Notes: a model not told the origin generated them from the sequence alone. A DNA stretch of 64,000 nucleotides from Enterovibrio norvegicus_B (GCF_002876705.1 NZ_MDAG01000007.1:248001-312000), one strand, 5' to 3'. Numbered from the stretch's first letter, positions 26,891-35,950 are shown. Numbers and translations: made by a program.

Positions 26891-27034
26891 ATCAACCAAA
26901 CACTCGGTGAGACGGTCAGCTTTGACTCACCTTTTTTGCCGCAGTGGCTTATCAAGGGTGAAGGACCAAGCCTAGAGGAACTCAAGGCGTCACCGCCTGA
27001 GTTTGATGTGAGTATCTTCCCACCGCTTGATTAA
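26891..27034 (+). CDS. C-terminal fragment of an Imm49-family protein (5' lost in gap)
   Basis: The frame from the gap edge to the TAA at 27032 encodes 47 residues. It includes TVSFDSPFLPQWLIKGEG, the counterpart of LDFETPYLPTYVF in the intact copy. With the gap at its stated length this frame is one base out of step with the 25392 gene. If the gap length is only an estimate it may be the same gene. Alignment to the intact paralogue leaves almost no missing residues between the two flanks. Confidence 0.6.
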   Translation: MNQTLGETVSFDSPFLPQWLIKGEGPSLEELKASPPEFDVSIFPPLD

Positions 27035-27492
27035 TAGGATGAGCCACTCTGCTTGTTCTGGGTGGCTCCCATCGTTTTGCCTAAACTAGAGTTATCCGAA
27101 AAAGGCGGTTGTGAGTAAACATGCTAACTCACTATTGTCCAATTTTGAGCTAGGTGATTAGGGAAATTTTTTCGTCATTTTCCTGCATACCAGATATCTT
27201 TAGATTTCAGAGGAAATGTCACCTTCTCGTCCTCGCCACAACAAGACCGCCTTTAGGGTGGTTTTGTTGTTTTTATCGGACTGAATCTCTGTCATCCCTT
27301 ATCAGTGAGGGGGGGGGGGTTAAAAGTGTTGCTTACTCGCATCTATCTACTTTTGAAGGCAGGGAAGTCAATCTTTAATGATATAAAACAGCGATACTCA
27401 GATGAATAAGCCGTGATTGATGTTCAACGCTTTGCTCCGCATGAATTGATCCAGTATTCATCGCGCAATGGAAAAGAGAACAAGGAAAGTGA
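27035..27492. other. Intergenic region after the immunity genes
   Basis: No gene is visible. The region holds a terminator at 27238-27274 and a run of eleven G at 27309-27319. Its right end carries the promoter and ribosome site (AAGGAAAG) of the VOC gene. Confidence 0.6.
27238..27274 (+). terminator. Rho-independent terminator
   Basis: ACAACAAGACCGCC and GGGTGGTTTTGTTGT form a long stem with a TTTA loop and a bulge, followed by TTTT. It is likely to end the transcript of the immunity genes, about 200 bases upstream. Confidence 0.75.
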
Positions 27493-27915
27493 ATGAACCT
27501 AAACCAAGTGACACTCGCTGTGAATGATATCGAGGAAGCCGTTACGTTCTACAAAAAGCTGGGCTTAATACAGATCGTCGCTGATGACCATTATGCGCGA
27601 TTTGCCTTCCCTGACGGTGATGCTTCATTTTCTGTCTATCTCGACCCAGATAAAGAGGGCTTACCCTCCAGAGGCGTTGTGTATTTTGAGCACCAAGAAC
27701 TCGATAAGTGGGTGGATGAACTCAAGTCAAAAGGCGTTCAGTTCGACCATGACCCGGTAGATCAATCCTTCCTTTGGAGAGAAGCCAGTCTGAGCGATCC
27801 GTCGGGAAATAAAATTAAGCTATATTGGGCGGGTGAAAACCGATTGAATCCACCTTGGAAACTTGGACAAAGCACCGAAAAGATAGTGCAAGGAAATGAT
27901 GAATGGAAAACCTGA
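27493..27915 (+). CDS. VOC (glyoxalase/bleomycin-resistance) family protein
   Basis: This 140-aa cytoplasmic protein has the paired beta-alpha-beta-beta-beta modules of the vicinal oxygen chelate fold. It opens with VTLAVNDIEEAVTFYKKLGL and closes with LSDPSGNKIKLYWAGENR. Members bind a divalent metal and act as glyoxalases, dioxygenases or drug-binding proteins. The substrate cannot be told. The ATG has AAGGAAAG upstream. It overlaps the next gene, also a VOC protein, by 13 bases, so the two are probably made together and may work as a pair. Confidence 0.85.
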   Translation: MNLNQVTLAVNDIEEAVTFYKKLGLIQIVADDHYARFAFPDGDASFSVYLDPDKEGLPSRGVVYFEHQELDKWVDELKSKGVQFDHDPVDQSFLWREASLSDPSGNKIKLYWAGENRLNPPWKLGQSTEKIVQGNDEWKT

Positions 27916-28268
27916 ATACAGTAGAAATAAAGTCGTTTGTTCCTTCTAGGGATTTCGAAATTTCCAAACGTTTTTATCGGTTTATTGGCTTTGAAATGGC
28001 ATCTGAATTTGAAGGCGTTGCTTATTTTAAATCAGGCTCTTGCTCATTCCTACTTCAAGATTTTTACGAACCCGTTCATAGTAATAATTTTATGATGCAC
28101 CTTTTAGTGGAGGATGCTCAACATTGGTATGAGCACATACTAGAGCTAAAGATTGTTGAAGAGTTTGGTGTGAGGGTCACTGAGCTTGTCGAACAACCTT
28201 GGGGAATGCTCGAATTTTGTTTTACTGACCCTAGTGGTGTGTTGTGGCGTGTCGCCGAGAACAAATAG
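27903..28268 (+). CDS. VOC family protein, second member
   Basis: This 121-aa protein begins inside the upstream gene. It has the same fold signature: VEIKSFVPSRDFEISKRFYRFIGF at the start and FCFTDPSGVLWRVAE at the end. It resembles bleomycin-resistance-like and uncharacterised VOC proteins. Overlap with the upstream gene suggests coupled translation and possibly a heterodimer. No resistance function can be claimed from sequence alone. Confidence 0.83.
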   Translation: MENLNTVEIKSFVPSRDFEISKRFYRFIGFEMASEFEGVAYFKSGSCSFLLQDFYEPVHSNNFMMHLLVEDAQHWYEHILELKIVEEFGVRVTELVEQPWGMLEFCFTDPSGVLWRVAENK

Positions 28269-28345
28269 CGGGCAAATCTCGCGCTAAGCGCAATGCTGGC
28301 AAAGGATAGTGAAGAAAGGCACTTTTATTTCCCTGCGGAGAAAAG

Positions 28346-28792
28346 ATGAAATATATCGAAGCTAAAAGCAGTGATATTCCACTCGATTTGCTCCTCGAAG
28401 CCGATCCCTCTGAAGCGAGTATTTCATCGTATTTATCTGATTCATGGTGCTTTACTGCCTCCGACAATGCGCGAATCCTCGCCGCTTGTGTAGTGAAATC
28501 TCTGAATGGTGGCCTTGCCGAAATCTATAACGTGTCTGTTTATCCCGAGTATCAAGGTCAAGGCATTGGCTCAGCGCTTCTCACCTTTGTGCTATCGCAG
28601 TTACCCAACAAAGGCGTAATGCGCGTCGAGTTGGGCACGGGGACATTTGGCTACCAATTGACCTATTATCAGCGGCTTGGTTTTCGCGTGGACTCCGTGG
28701 TGAAAGACCACTTCCTACGCAACTATTCCGAGCCTATCTTTGAACATGGCATCCAGCATCAAGACATGTTGAGGCTCTACAAAGTCCTTTAG
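28346..28792 (+). CDS. GNAT family N-acetyltransferase
   Basis: This 148-aa protein has the acetyl-CoA binding motif VYPEYQGQGIGSALLTFVL (about residue 67-85) with the usual Q/R-x-x-G-x-G/A loop, preceded by the beta4 strand EIYNVSV. The C-terminal strand carries YYQRLGFRVDSV, another family hallmark. It would transfer acetyl from acetyl-CoA to an amine on an unknown substrate. The ATG has GGAG eight bases upstream. It lies 77 bases after the VOC pair, perhaps in the same transcript. Confidence 0.9.
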   Translation: MKYIEAKSSDIPLDLLLEADPSEASISSYLSDSWCFTASDNARILAACVVKSLNGGLAEIYNVSVYPEYQGQGIGSALLTFVLSQLPNKGVMRVELGTGTFGYQLTYYQRLGFRVDSVVKDHFLRNYSEPIFEHGIQHQDMLRLYKVL

Positions 28793-29024
28793 TTCTGCAT
28801 TCGACATCTGCCATTGAGGGGTTGCCTCAAAACACCGCAATCCTTAGTGATCGTCTCCCGTCTAATGCACCTCAGCATCCCCACTCTGACTATATTGGAA
28901 GTGCCTACTTCCCGTTTTCTCGCCTAGATTTAGAAAAAAACATAAATTAAATCGGGACATGTCGAAAATTGAGGAACGGGATCGTCCTTGTAGCATGAAC
29001 CATCAAAAGAGAAGGAAGTTCGAC

Positions 29025-29387
29025 ATGAAATATATGCTGTTGCTCTATGCTGCACCGGATAAAGAGCCTGCCTACGGCACCCCAGAGTTTGATGACATGA
29101 TGGAGGCGTTTGCTGCGACCAGTGACACTTTCAAAAACGACGGCGTGCTTGTGGGTGGAGAAGGATTACAAGGGGTTGAAACAGCAACTTCACTGCGGAT
29201 TAAAGCTGGCAAGGTCGAAATCATGGATGGCCCTTTTGCGGAAACGCGCGAGCATCTGGGGGGTTATTACATTGTGGATGTGGCGGATCTGGATTCGGCA
29301 CTGAAATACGCGGAGATGATCCCCATTGCCCATTTCGGCACTGTCGAGATACGACCATTGTTGGACTATGACCCAACGGACGGTTAA
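29025..29387 (+). CDS. YCII (DGPF) domain protein, partner of ECF42 sigma factor
   Basis: The preferred start is ATG 29025, six bases after GAAGGAAG; an earlier in-frame ATG at 28959 lacks a ribosome site. The 120-aa product MKYMLLLYAAPD... has the DGPF motif (IMDGPFAETREHLGGYYIVD), the hallmark of YCII-related proteins. Its stop codon is directly followed by the sigma factor start (TAAATG). DGPF proteins accompany ECF42 sigma factors. Their biochemical role is not settled, and they are candidates for signal or regulator partners. Confidence 0.9.
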   Translation: MKYMLLLYAAPDKEPAYGTPEFDDMMEAFAATSDTFKNDGVLVGGEGLQGVETATSLRIKAGKVEIMDGPFAETREHLGGYYIVDVADLDSALKYAEMIPIAHFGTVEIRPLLDYDPTDG

Positions 29388-30647
29388 ATGAAACATGCCG
29401 TTCCCAACGCCATCGCGGTCTCTCATCGTCTTGATGAGGTGCTACGCCGCGATCGGGGGCGGCTTTTAGCTGGGCTAATTTCGAGACTCGGCGATTTTCA
29501 GTTGGGCGAAGATGCGCTGCAGGAGGCATCGATTGCTGCGCTCAAGCATTGGGGGCGAACAGGTGTTCCTCTCGATCCCGTGGCGTGGTTGATGAAGGTG
29601 GGATTGAACAAGGGGATCGACCACATCCGCGCTGCACAACGCGAAACGAAGAGAACGACCGACTTCGCGAGCCTCTCACCAGACTTTATCTGCGACGATA
29701 TCGACGAAACGATACCCGATGAGCGACTGCGGCTCATTTTTACCTGTTGTCACCCTGCGCTAGAAGAAAAATCCCGCATTGCGTTGACGCTACGCACTGT
29801 GTGTAACCTGACGACGCGCGAGATAGCCGCTGCCTTTCTTGATAGCGAGCAGACGCTGGGCCAGCGACTTTCCAGAGCAAAAGCCAAGATCAGATCCAAA
29901 GGCATCGGCTTTTCGGTGCCAGAACCCGAGCGATGGTCGGAAAGGTTGAGCACTGTGCTGTCTTCCTTGTATCTGGTTTTTACCTCCGGCTATGTATCAG
30001 AAGACAGTAGCCCTCGTGATCTGTGCCAAGAAGGTATTTTCCTGACGCGCCTCTTGCGCCAGCTTTGCTCGTATGACCCTGAAATTGAGGGTGCGCTTGC
30101 GCTGATGCTGCTTACAGAATCAAGGCGGCGAGCAAGGATTGACGCGGACGGGGCAATCGTACCTGTTGAACAGCAGGATCCAAGCCTTTGGCAGAATGAT
30201 GTGATTTCCGAAGCGCAGCACATTCTTGAGGAAGCGATCGTACGAAAACAGCCAGGCCCTTTTCAGATTAAGGCTGCTATCGCAGATTGCCACATGATGC
30301 AGCCCAAGCCTGACTGGTTCCAGATGTCTTTACTCTACCGCTCTCTGTGGGTTTATGAACCAACGCCTGTCGTCGCCCTGAACTGGGCCGTGGTCATGGC
30401 CGAATTGGGGCAATGTGAACGTGCGTCACAACGCCTTGATGAGTTGCAAACTGAGCTCGAGAATTACCAACCTTTGTATGCTGCCCGAGCCTATGTTCTG
30501 AATAAACTGGGCCATTTCTCCGAGGCGTGCGCGGCTTATCACCACGCTATCCAGAACGCGCCAAACGACGCATCACGGCGGTTTCTGGTGCGAGAGCTAC
30601 AACGCTGCTCCCGCGCATCAGCCCAGTCTGTTAAGACACAGGAATGA
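29388..30647 (+). CDS. ECF RNA polymerase sigma factor, ECF42 type with C-terminal extension
   Basis: This 419-aa protein has region 2 (about residues 25-85: FQLGEDALQEASIAALKHWG, WLMKVGLNKGIDHIR) for -10 binding. Region 4 (about 120-165: LTTREIAAAFLDSEQTLGQRLSRAKAKIR) serves -35 binding. A C-terminal extension of about 230 residues follows, with TPR-like helices (LNWAVVMAELG, YAARAYVLNKLG). The extension and the upstream DGPF gene define the ECF42 group, which has no typical anti-sigma factor; the extension is thought to regulate activity. It converges on dnaE2, 23 bases away. Confidence 0.9.
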   Translation: MKHAVPNAIAVSHRLDEVLRRDRGRLLAGLISRLGDFQLGEDALQEASIAALKHWGRTGVPLDPVAWLMKVGLNKGIDHIRAAQRETKRTTDFASLSPDFICDDIDETIPDERLRLIFTCCHPALEEKSRIALTLRTVCNLTTREIAAAFLDSEQTLGQRLSRAKAKIRSKGIGFSVPEPERWSERLSTVLSSLYLVFTSGYVSEDSSPRDLCQEGIFLTRLLRQLCSYDPEIEGALALMLLTESRRRARIDADGAIVPVEQQDPSLWQNDVISEAQHILEEAIVRKQPGPFQIKAAIADCHMMQPKPDWFQMSLLYRSLWVYEPTPVVALNWAVVMAELGQCERASQRLDELQTELENYQPLYAARAYVLNKLGHFSEACAAYHHAIQNAPNDASRRFLVRELQRCSRASAQSVKTQE

Positions 30648-30670
30648 CCATGTTCCGTGCCCTGAATGCG

Positions 30671-33600
30671 TTAGTGGAAATCCCTTGAGTGGATGAGCAG
30701 TTGATCCAGTGTTGAGGTCATGTCGATAAATCGCCCAGCGATAATGTGCACCACATCGCCTTCACGTTCTAATATGCCCTTCACCTTCAAAATCTTCGCG
30801 GTGACAAAGGGGGCATTTTGCGCACGCGCGGTGGCAAGCCATACCACCACATTGATGTTGCCTGTTTGGTCTTCCAAGGTCATAAAGGTCACGCCACTGG
30901 CGGTGCCTGGGCGCTGGCGGCCAGTGACGATACCAGCAACGGTGACAGCAGTGCCTGATTTGATGCTGGTTAATTCGCTCGCGAGCCGGTGTTTGCCCAA
31001 CTTGCCGCTTTCATCCAATAGCGCGATAGGGTGTTTACCCAAGGTAATGCCTGTTGCGGCGTAGTCTTCCGCCAAATCTTCGACGGCAGAGGGGGCGTGA
31101 ATGATGTTCGCATCACTGGTGTCAGTAGCATCTTGAGACAGCAGCGGAAGGGTATGGCTGTCATCCATCATTTGCCAACGGGCGGAAAAACGGTTGTTGG
31201 CCAAGATTTGGGTGGCATTCGCGCTGGCGAGTGCTTCTAAATCGCCTCGGCTTAGGCCACAGCCGCGTAACTGGTTCAGGCTTTGAAAGCCATTGTCCGG
31301 TCTTTGCGTGAGCAAGCGCTCAGCGCCTTGAGACGAAAAGCCTTTGATCAAACGAAATCCTAACCGTAATGCGGGGCCTTCTGGCGTCAGAATTTGTTGA
31401 TGGTCCCACAGACTGTTGTTTACGCACACGGGCAGCACAACCACGTTATGTCGTGTGGCGTCTTGCAGCAATTGAGACGGGCTATAAAACCCCATGGGCT
31501 GACTGTTGAGTAAGGCGCAATAAAATGCGACGGGGTAATAATGCTTAAGCCAGGATGAGGTATACGCGAGCACAGCAAACGAAGCACTGTGAGATTCGGG
31601 GAACCCGTATTCGCCGAAGCCCTGAATTTGACGAAAAATCTGCTCAGCAAATTCAATGTTATAGCCACGCGCTTGCATGCCGTTAATGAGTTTTTCCCTA
31701 AATGGTGCCAGCTTACCGTTACGCTTCCACGCCGCCATGGCACGACGTAGTTTGTCCGCTTCACCGCCACTGAACCCCGCTGCAACCATGGCAAGTTGAA
31801 TCACTTGCTCTTGGAAAATGGGCACCCCCATGGTGCGAGACAAGACAGACTCTACCTCTTTTGACGGGTAAGTAACCGCTTCTTTACCCCAGCGTCGTTT
31901 AAGGAAAGGGTGCACCATGTCACCTTGAATTGGGCCTGGTCTGACGATGGCGATTTGAATCACCAAGTCGTAGTAACAGGCAGGGCGGAGTCGAGGCAGC
32001 ATGTTCATTTGTGCGCGAGATTCCACCTGAAACACACCCACAGAATCGCCTTTTTGAAGCTGTTGGTACACGTTAGGGTCGTCGCCCATGGCGGTAATGC
32101 TGGCGATGGACAGTGCGCGCTGGTGCTGGCTGCTGATAATGGCAAAGGCTTTGCGGATGGCGCTCAGCATGCCAAGCGCAAGAATGTCCACTTTGAGCAA
32201 GCCTAGGGATTCCAAATCGTCTTTGTCCCATTGGATCACGCTGCGTTCTGCCATGGCGGCATTTTCAACCGGCACGAGTTCGTAAAGCGGCCCTGCGGAA
32301 ATAATAAAGCCGCCGACATGTTGGCTGAGGTGGCGTGGAAAACCCCGTATTTCTTCCACCAAATCGAGTAGCCAGCGGCCAAGGTGTGATTGGGTGTCTA
32401 GCCCCAATGCACTGAGCTGTTTGGCTTTGTCGAGCTCTTTGTCTCGGTGGTTCAGATTTTTGATGTAGTAATCCAACTGGGTTTCATTGATTCCCAGCGC
32501 TTTTCCTACGTCACGAAATGCGCTTTTGAAACGATACGTGATAACGGTGGCGGCAATGGCTGCGCGTTGGCGTCCGTACTTTTTATAGATATAGCGGAAG
32601 ATTTCTTCGCGGCGTTCATGCTCGAAATCTACATCAATGTCGGGTGGCTCATCCCGTTCTTTGGAGATGAAACGCTCAAACAAGACACTGATTTTCTCTG
32701 GATTTACCGCGGTGATTTCCAAGCAATAGCAGACGATGGAATTTGCTGCCGAGCCTCGCCCTTGGTAAAGAATCCCTTGGGATTTTGCGTATTGGACGAT
32801 GTCGTAAATGGTGAGGAAGAAATATTCGTAGCGTTGCTCACCGATGAGTGTGAGCTCCTTTTCAATGATGGCGCTGACCTCGGGCTTGATGCCGTTGGGA
32901 AAGCGCAACTTGATACCGATGTGTACCAAATGGCGTAAATAACGCTGGGCAGTGAAACCGTCAGGCACCAATTCTGCGGGGTATTCGTAGCGCAGCTCAC
33001 TCAAGCTGAAATGACACAAGTTGGCGATGCGCTTGGTTTCTTTTATCCAAGGGTCAGGATACAGCTTCGTCAGTTTGCTGATTGGCTTTAAGGCTTGTTC
33101 GCCGTTGCGCGGCAGCGCGTGTCCGCAATTTTGCAGGGGTTTCCCTTCTCGGATCGCCGTGACTACGTCCAGCAAAGGCTGACGCTGTGGGTGATGCATC
33201 AGGACATCGTTGACACAGGTAACGGGAATATCGAGGGTGTCAGCCAGCGTCTCTACCATGTTGAGGTAAGTTTCTTCGTTCGGCAGCAGCAGGCGTTGAG
33301 CGCCAATCCATAAACGCCCTTCAAAGGTTTTCTTCAACCATTGCTGGATGTGGGAGGCATCGTGACGTTCAACGTGAGAAAGGCGGGGCACCCAAATGCA
33401 AAGGCATTGTGAGATGTGGCTAAAATCATCGCTGAACACGTGGTAATGGCCCTTTTCACTGCGCATGCGTGCTTGGGTAATTAAACGCGCCAGTTCGCCA
33501 TAGGCTTTGCGCGTTGGGCATAAAATCACCAACTTCTCGTCTTGATAGGTAATTTCAGAGCCTATGATCAGTTGAATCGGTAAGGCTTGATCCCGGATGC

Positions 33601-33799
33601 AGGTGTACGCTCGCACAATGCCTGCCAATGAACATTCGTCCGTGATGGCGATGGCGTGATAGCCCAACGTGGCAGCGCGTGTCACAAGCTCTTCAGGGTG
33701 TGATGCACCGGTTAAAAAGCTGTAATTGCTCTTACAATGAAGTTCGGCGTAGTCACGCTCAGGGGCTTGAGTTTGTTCGCCGCTAGCAGAAGAGGCCAT
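30671..33799 (-). CDS. dnaE2: Error-prone DNA polymerase DnaE2 (ImuC)
   Basis: The chosen start, ATG 33799, has GGGGGAG upstream and gives 1042 aa; the frame is open further but would overlap imuB more. The PHP domain begins at YAELHCKSNYSFL. The polymerase active site carries PDIDVDFEHERREE, and GRGSAANSIVCYCLEIT is the family finger motif. A helix-hairpin-helix region and an OB fold (TVAGIVTGRQRPGTASG) close the protein. DnaE2 copies past lesions together with ImuA and ImuB and causes SOS mutagenesis. It overlaps imuB by 17 bases and is the last gene of the LexA-controlled operon. Confidence 0.94.
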   Translation of the reverse strand: MASSASGEQTQAPERDYAELHCKSNYSFLTGASHPEELVTRAATLGYHAIAITDECSLAGIVRAYTCIRDQALPIQLIIGSEITYQDEKLVILCPTRKAYGELARLITQARMRSEKGHYHVFSDDFSHISQCLCIWVPRLSHVERHDASHIQQWLKKTFEGRLWIGAQRLLLPNEETYLNMVETLADTLDIPVTCVNDVLMHHPQRQPLLDVVTAIREGKPLQNCGHALPRNGEQALKPISKLTKLYPDPWIKETKRIANLCHFSLSELRYEYPAELVPDGFTAQRYLRHLVHIGIKLRFPNGIKPEVSAIIEKELTLIGEQRYEYFFLTIYDIVQYAKSQGILYQGRGSAANSIVCYCLEITAVNPEKISVLFERFISKERDEPPDIDVDFEHERREEIFRYIYKKYGRQRAAIAATVITYRFKSAFRDVGKALGINETQLDYYIKNLNHRDKELDKAKQLSALGLDTQSHLGRWLLDLVEEIRGFPRHLSQHVGGFIISAGPLYELVPVENAAMAERSVIQWDKDDLESLGLLKVDILALGMLSAIRKAFAIISSQHQRALSIASITAMGDDPNVYQQLQKGDSVGVFQVESRAQMNMLPRLRPACYYDLVIQIAIVRPGPIQGDMVHPFLKRRWGKEAVTYPSKEVESVLSRTMGVPIFQEQVIQLAMVAAGFSGGEADKLRRAMAAWKRNGKLAPFREKLINGMQARGYNIEFAEQIFRQIQGFGEYGFPESHSASFAVLAYTSSWLKHYYPVAFYCALLNSQPMGFYSPSQLLQDATRHNVVVLPVCVNNSLWDHQQILTPEGPALRLGFRLIKGFSSQGAERLLTQRPDNGFQSLNQLRGCGLSRGDLEALASANATQILANNRFSARWQMMDDSHTLPLLSQDATDTSDANIIHAPSAVEDLAEDYAATGITLGKHPIALLDESGKLGKHRLASELTSIKSGTAVTVAGIVTGRQRPGTASGVTFMTLEDQTGNINVVVWLATARAQNAPFVTAKILKVKGILEREGDVVHIIAGRFIDMTSTLDQLLIHSRDFH

Positions 33800-35189
33800 G
33801 TTCAAACCACTCCCCCATGCCATTTCGAAATACCCAGCACAATTGGCCGCGTGAATTGCGTGCAACGAAGTAATCACGCTGAACCGGCATGCGATCCCAC
33901 CATCCGCCGCTAATGCGCTCTGGCCCAGCCAAAATGGCGGGACGTGACATGAGTGGGCGTGGTGTCATGTGCAGCAATGAAGGTCTCGCGGGCAAGTGCT
34001 CTGGCAATTGTTGCTCACTTTTCACCAACGGCGCTTGTCGATGAAAGGCATGTTCTGGTCGATGATCGTTTTTCAATGAAACGCCATACACGTTGTGCTC
34101 GCCAGCTTTGGCTTGCATCAAACTGACCAACTCCGCAGGGGTCAGTTGCCCCCGTTTTCCTGCAAATAAATCTTGGGTAGGAGATTGCTTGGGCAGCAAG
34201 GTGTCGGCGTCTAAGCGAATGTGCATCACAGGCGCATCAAGCTTGAGTTTTTCCAGATAAAGCTGGAGCAAGGTCATCCATCGGCTGGTGGCAGATTCAG
34301 GCGCAGCTGCGGTGATCGTCAGGGATTTTTCATCATGATCGCGTTGGGAAAAATGCAGGGTAATGCTTGGCACAACGGCTTCTCGCACCTGCAAGAAGGC
34401 TTCCATTTCTCGCAACATACGTTGAAGTGGAAAACAGAGTGTTTGGCTGTTTTCTATGTCATGCAGCAGTTCGAGAGACTGTCGAAAATAGGCAGGCGGC
34501 GTGAATGTGGCTGCGTGTGCGAGTTGCGTGTCTGTCAGACGTCGAATTTGTGCAGTCAGCGGTTTACCAAAACGTTGCCCAAGTGATGCTAAGGGAAGAT
34601 CAAGCAATTGCTGGGCCTGACGAATGCCCATGCGCTCGAGTTGAGTAATGTGCGCTGCGCTGAAACCAAGTTGACGAACCGACAACAACGCCAAGGCGGT
34701 ACGGGTGTTTTCTTCGGTGAGAAATGCACGATCTGATCCTGATATGGCGAGCTGTTTCGCGGCTTCTGGATAAGGGCTGAAGGCAAAGTGAAATTGTACC
34801 TGTTGTTCGACCAAAACAGGACGAAGCGCGTCCCAATACGCTTCCAGTGAGCCATAAAGGGCAAGCATGGGCGAGACTTTCATCATCAAGCCATCGGGCG
34901 CGTGCACAATGATATCGGCATTGACTTGGTATATCAGTGAGGCCAATTGCTGCACGCGTTCTGCTTCTTTGTCTTCATCGTAATCGACCACGTTTAATGC
35001 GTGGCAGAGTGCGCTTGCCGTGCCCAAATCGTTGCCGAGCCGAATGCCATGCTCTTTTGCATGTTGGTTGGCCTGACACACGTTCCCCGTGGCGCGCGAC
35101 AATACAATCAGTGGTGATTGGTTGTCGTTATCCCGCTCTAATGTATTGAGAAAAAGTGCCGGAAAATATAAATAGAGCCAGAGCATCAT
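33783..35189 (-). CDS. imuB: ImuB, catalytically dead Y-family polymerase-like protein
   Basis: This 468-aa protein has the Y-family polymerase layout. The acidic residues that bind metal are missing: the N-terminal strand is LWLYLYFPAL with no Asp, and the SxDE motif is VSPMLALYG. The helix-hairpin-helix (LGFSAAHITQLERMGIRQAQQLLDLP) and little-finger regions are kept, and it ends with the usual GEWFEHGLFC. ImuB is the hub that links ImuA, DnaE2 and the beta clamp. It overlaps imuA by four bases (ATGA). The loss of catalytic residues is normal for ImuB. Confidence 0.93.
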   Translation of the reverse strand: MMLWLYLYFPALFLNTLERDNDNQSPLIVLSRATGNVCQANQHAKEHGIRLGNDLGTASALCHALNVVDYDEDKEAERVQQLASLIYQVNADIIVHAPDGLMMKVSPMLALYGSLEAYWDALRPVLVEQQVQFHFAFSPYPEAAKQLAISGSDRAFLTEENTRTALALLSVRQLGFSAAHITQLERMGIRQAQQLLDLPLASLGQRFGKPLTAQIRRLTDTQLAHAATFTPPAYFRQSLELLHDIENSQTLCFPLQRMLREMEAFLQVREAVVPSITLHFSQRDHDEKSLTITAAAPESATSRWMTLLQLYLEKLKLDAPVMHIRLDADTLLPKQSPTQDLFAGKRGQLTPAELVSLMQAKAGEHNVYGVSLKNDHRPEHAFHRQAPLVKSEQQLPEHLPARPSLLHMTPRPLMSRPAILAGPERISGGWWDRMPVQRDYFVARNSRGQLCWVFRNGMGEWFEHGLFC

Positions 35190-35923
35190 CGGAACAAGGA
35201 CACCACGTTGTTGGGGACTGGCAGATGTTGTTGTTCTGATGGGGATGACCCCAGTACTTGTGGCGGTGTTTTGCGTTCGGAAATAGGGTGCGCTTTCGAC
35301 GACCAGTGGTGCTCGGTATACATCGCAGGCATGGTCAGCGTGAAAGGTTGCACGGGCAGACCTCGGCGTTTAACAACATTGATGGCAATGCCACTGTCAC
35401 TCGGTGTGAGGGCAAGGCGGCAGCTCACAGGTAGCCCTTGAACACTTTTCTTGTGGGTGATCATGAAGAGTAAGCAGTCGTTTTCTGTGGCGGCTAACTG
35501 TAGGCGGCGGGCTTGTGTGACTGACAGGGCATCGCCCCATAACACGGCAGTACGGCAACAGCCGCTTTTTAGTGCTTGTTCAACACACCAAAGGCTCGCG
35601 TCGGAAGACGATGCGAGCACCACAACCTTATCTAAATCGATACCTGCCTGACACAAGGCGACAGGATTTACATCGCCCGGCGGGCAAGCAAAGAGGGTAA
35701 GTTCACTGTTTTTGAGAGCGGTGGCAATGGCAGGTAGCACGAGACGTAATTCACCAACGCCAAAACAAGCGAGTTGAAATTCTACCACGCCAGATTCTGG
35801 CCAGCCGCCCTCGAGTTTTTCATCCAGCAACGCAAAGCCGCTAGGACGGCAATGAGTCTGAGGTTGATAGAGGCGATTGGCAGTCCAAAGGCCAGAATGT
35901 AGTGCGAGAAGGTTATCGAGCAT
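35186..35923 (-). CDS. imuA: ImuA, RecA-like mutasome protein
   Basis: The start is ATG 35923 (MLDNLLALHSGLWTANRL), which gives 245 aa and places the LexA box just upstream; a longer frame to 36058 would put that operator inside the gene. The RecA-like core shows FALLDEKLEGGWPESGVVEF and CFGVGELRLVLPAIA. The P-loop Lys is not conserved, as usual in this group. ImuA works with ImuB and DnaE2 in SOS mutagenesis. It is first in the operon and overlaps imuB by four bases. No ribosome site is seen; the leader is very short. Confidence 0.9.
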   Translation of the reverse strand: MLDNLLALHSGLWTANRLYQPQTHCRPSGFALLDEKLEGGWPESGVVEFQLACFGVGELRLVLPAIATALKNSELTLFACPPGDVNPVALCQAGIDLDKVVVLASSSDASLWCVEQALKSGCCRTAVLWGDALSVTQARRLQLAATENDCLLFMITHKKSVQGLPVSCRLALTPSDSGIAINVVKRRGLPVQPFTLTMPAMYTEHHWSSKAHPISERKTPPQVLGSSPSEQQHLPVPNNVVSLFR

Positions 35924-35934
35924 AATGAATAATA

Positions 35935-35950
35935 CTGTGTTTATATACAG
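35935..35950 (-). promoter_or_regulatory. LexA box (SOS operator) of imuA-imuB-dnaE2
   Basis: CTGTGTTTATATACAG keeps both CTGT/ACAG ends and the AT-rich centre of the enterobacterial LexA consensus. It lies 12 bases upstream of the imuA ATG, where it would block the promoter. Confidence 0.88.

Noticed and set aside
26084..26975. Reading frames crossing the N stretch
   Set aside because: Frames across unknown bases are artefacts. The real coding frame after the gap is the one ending at 27034.
24520..28792. Integron cassette array (immunity, VOC and GNAT genes in a row)
   Set aside because: No attC-like palindromes lie between the genes and no integrase is present; some genes overlap, which cassettes do not.
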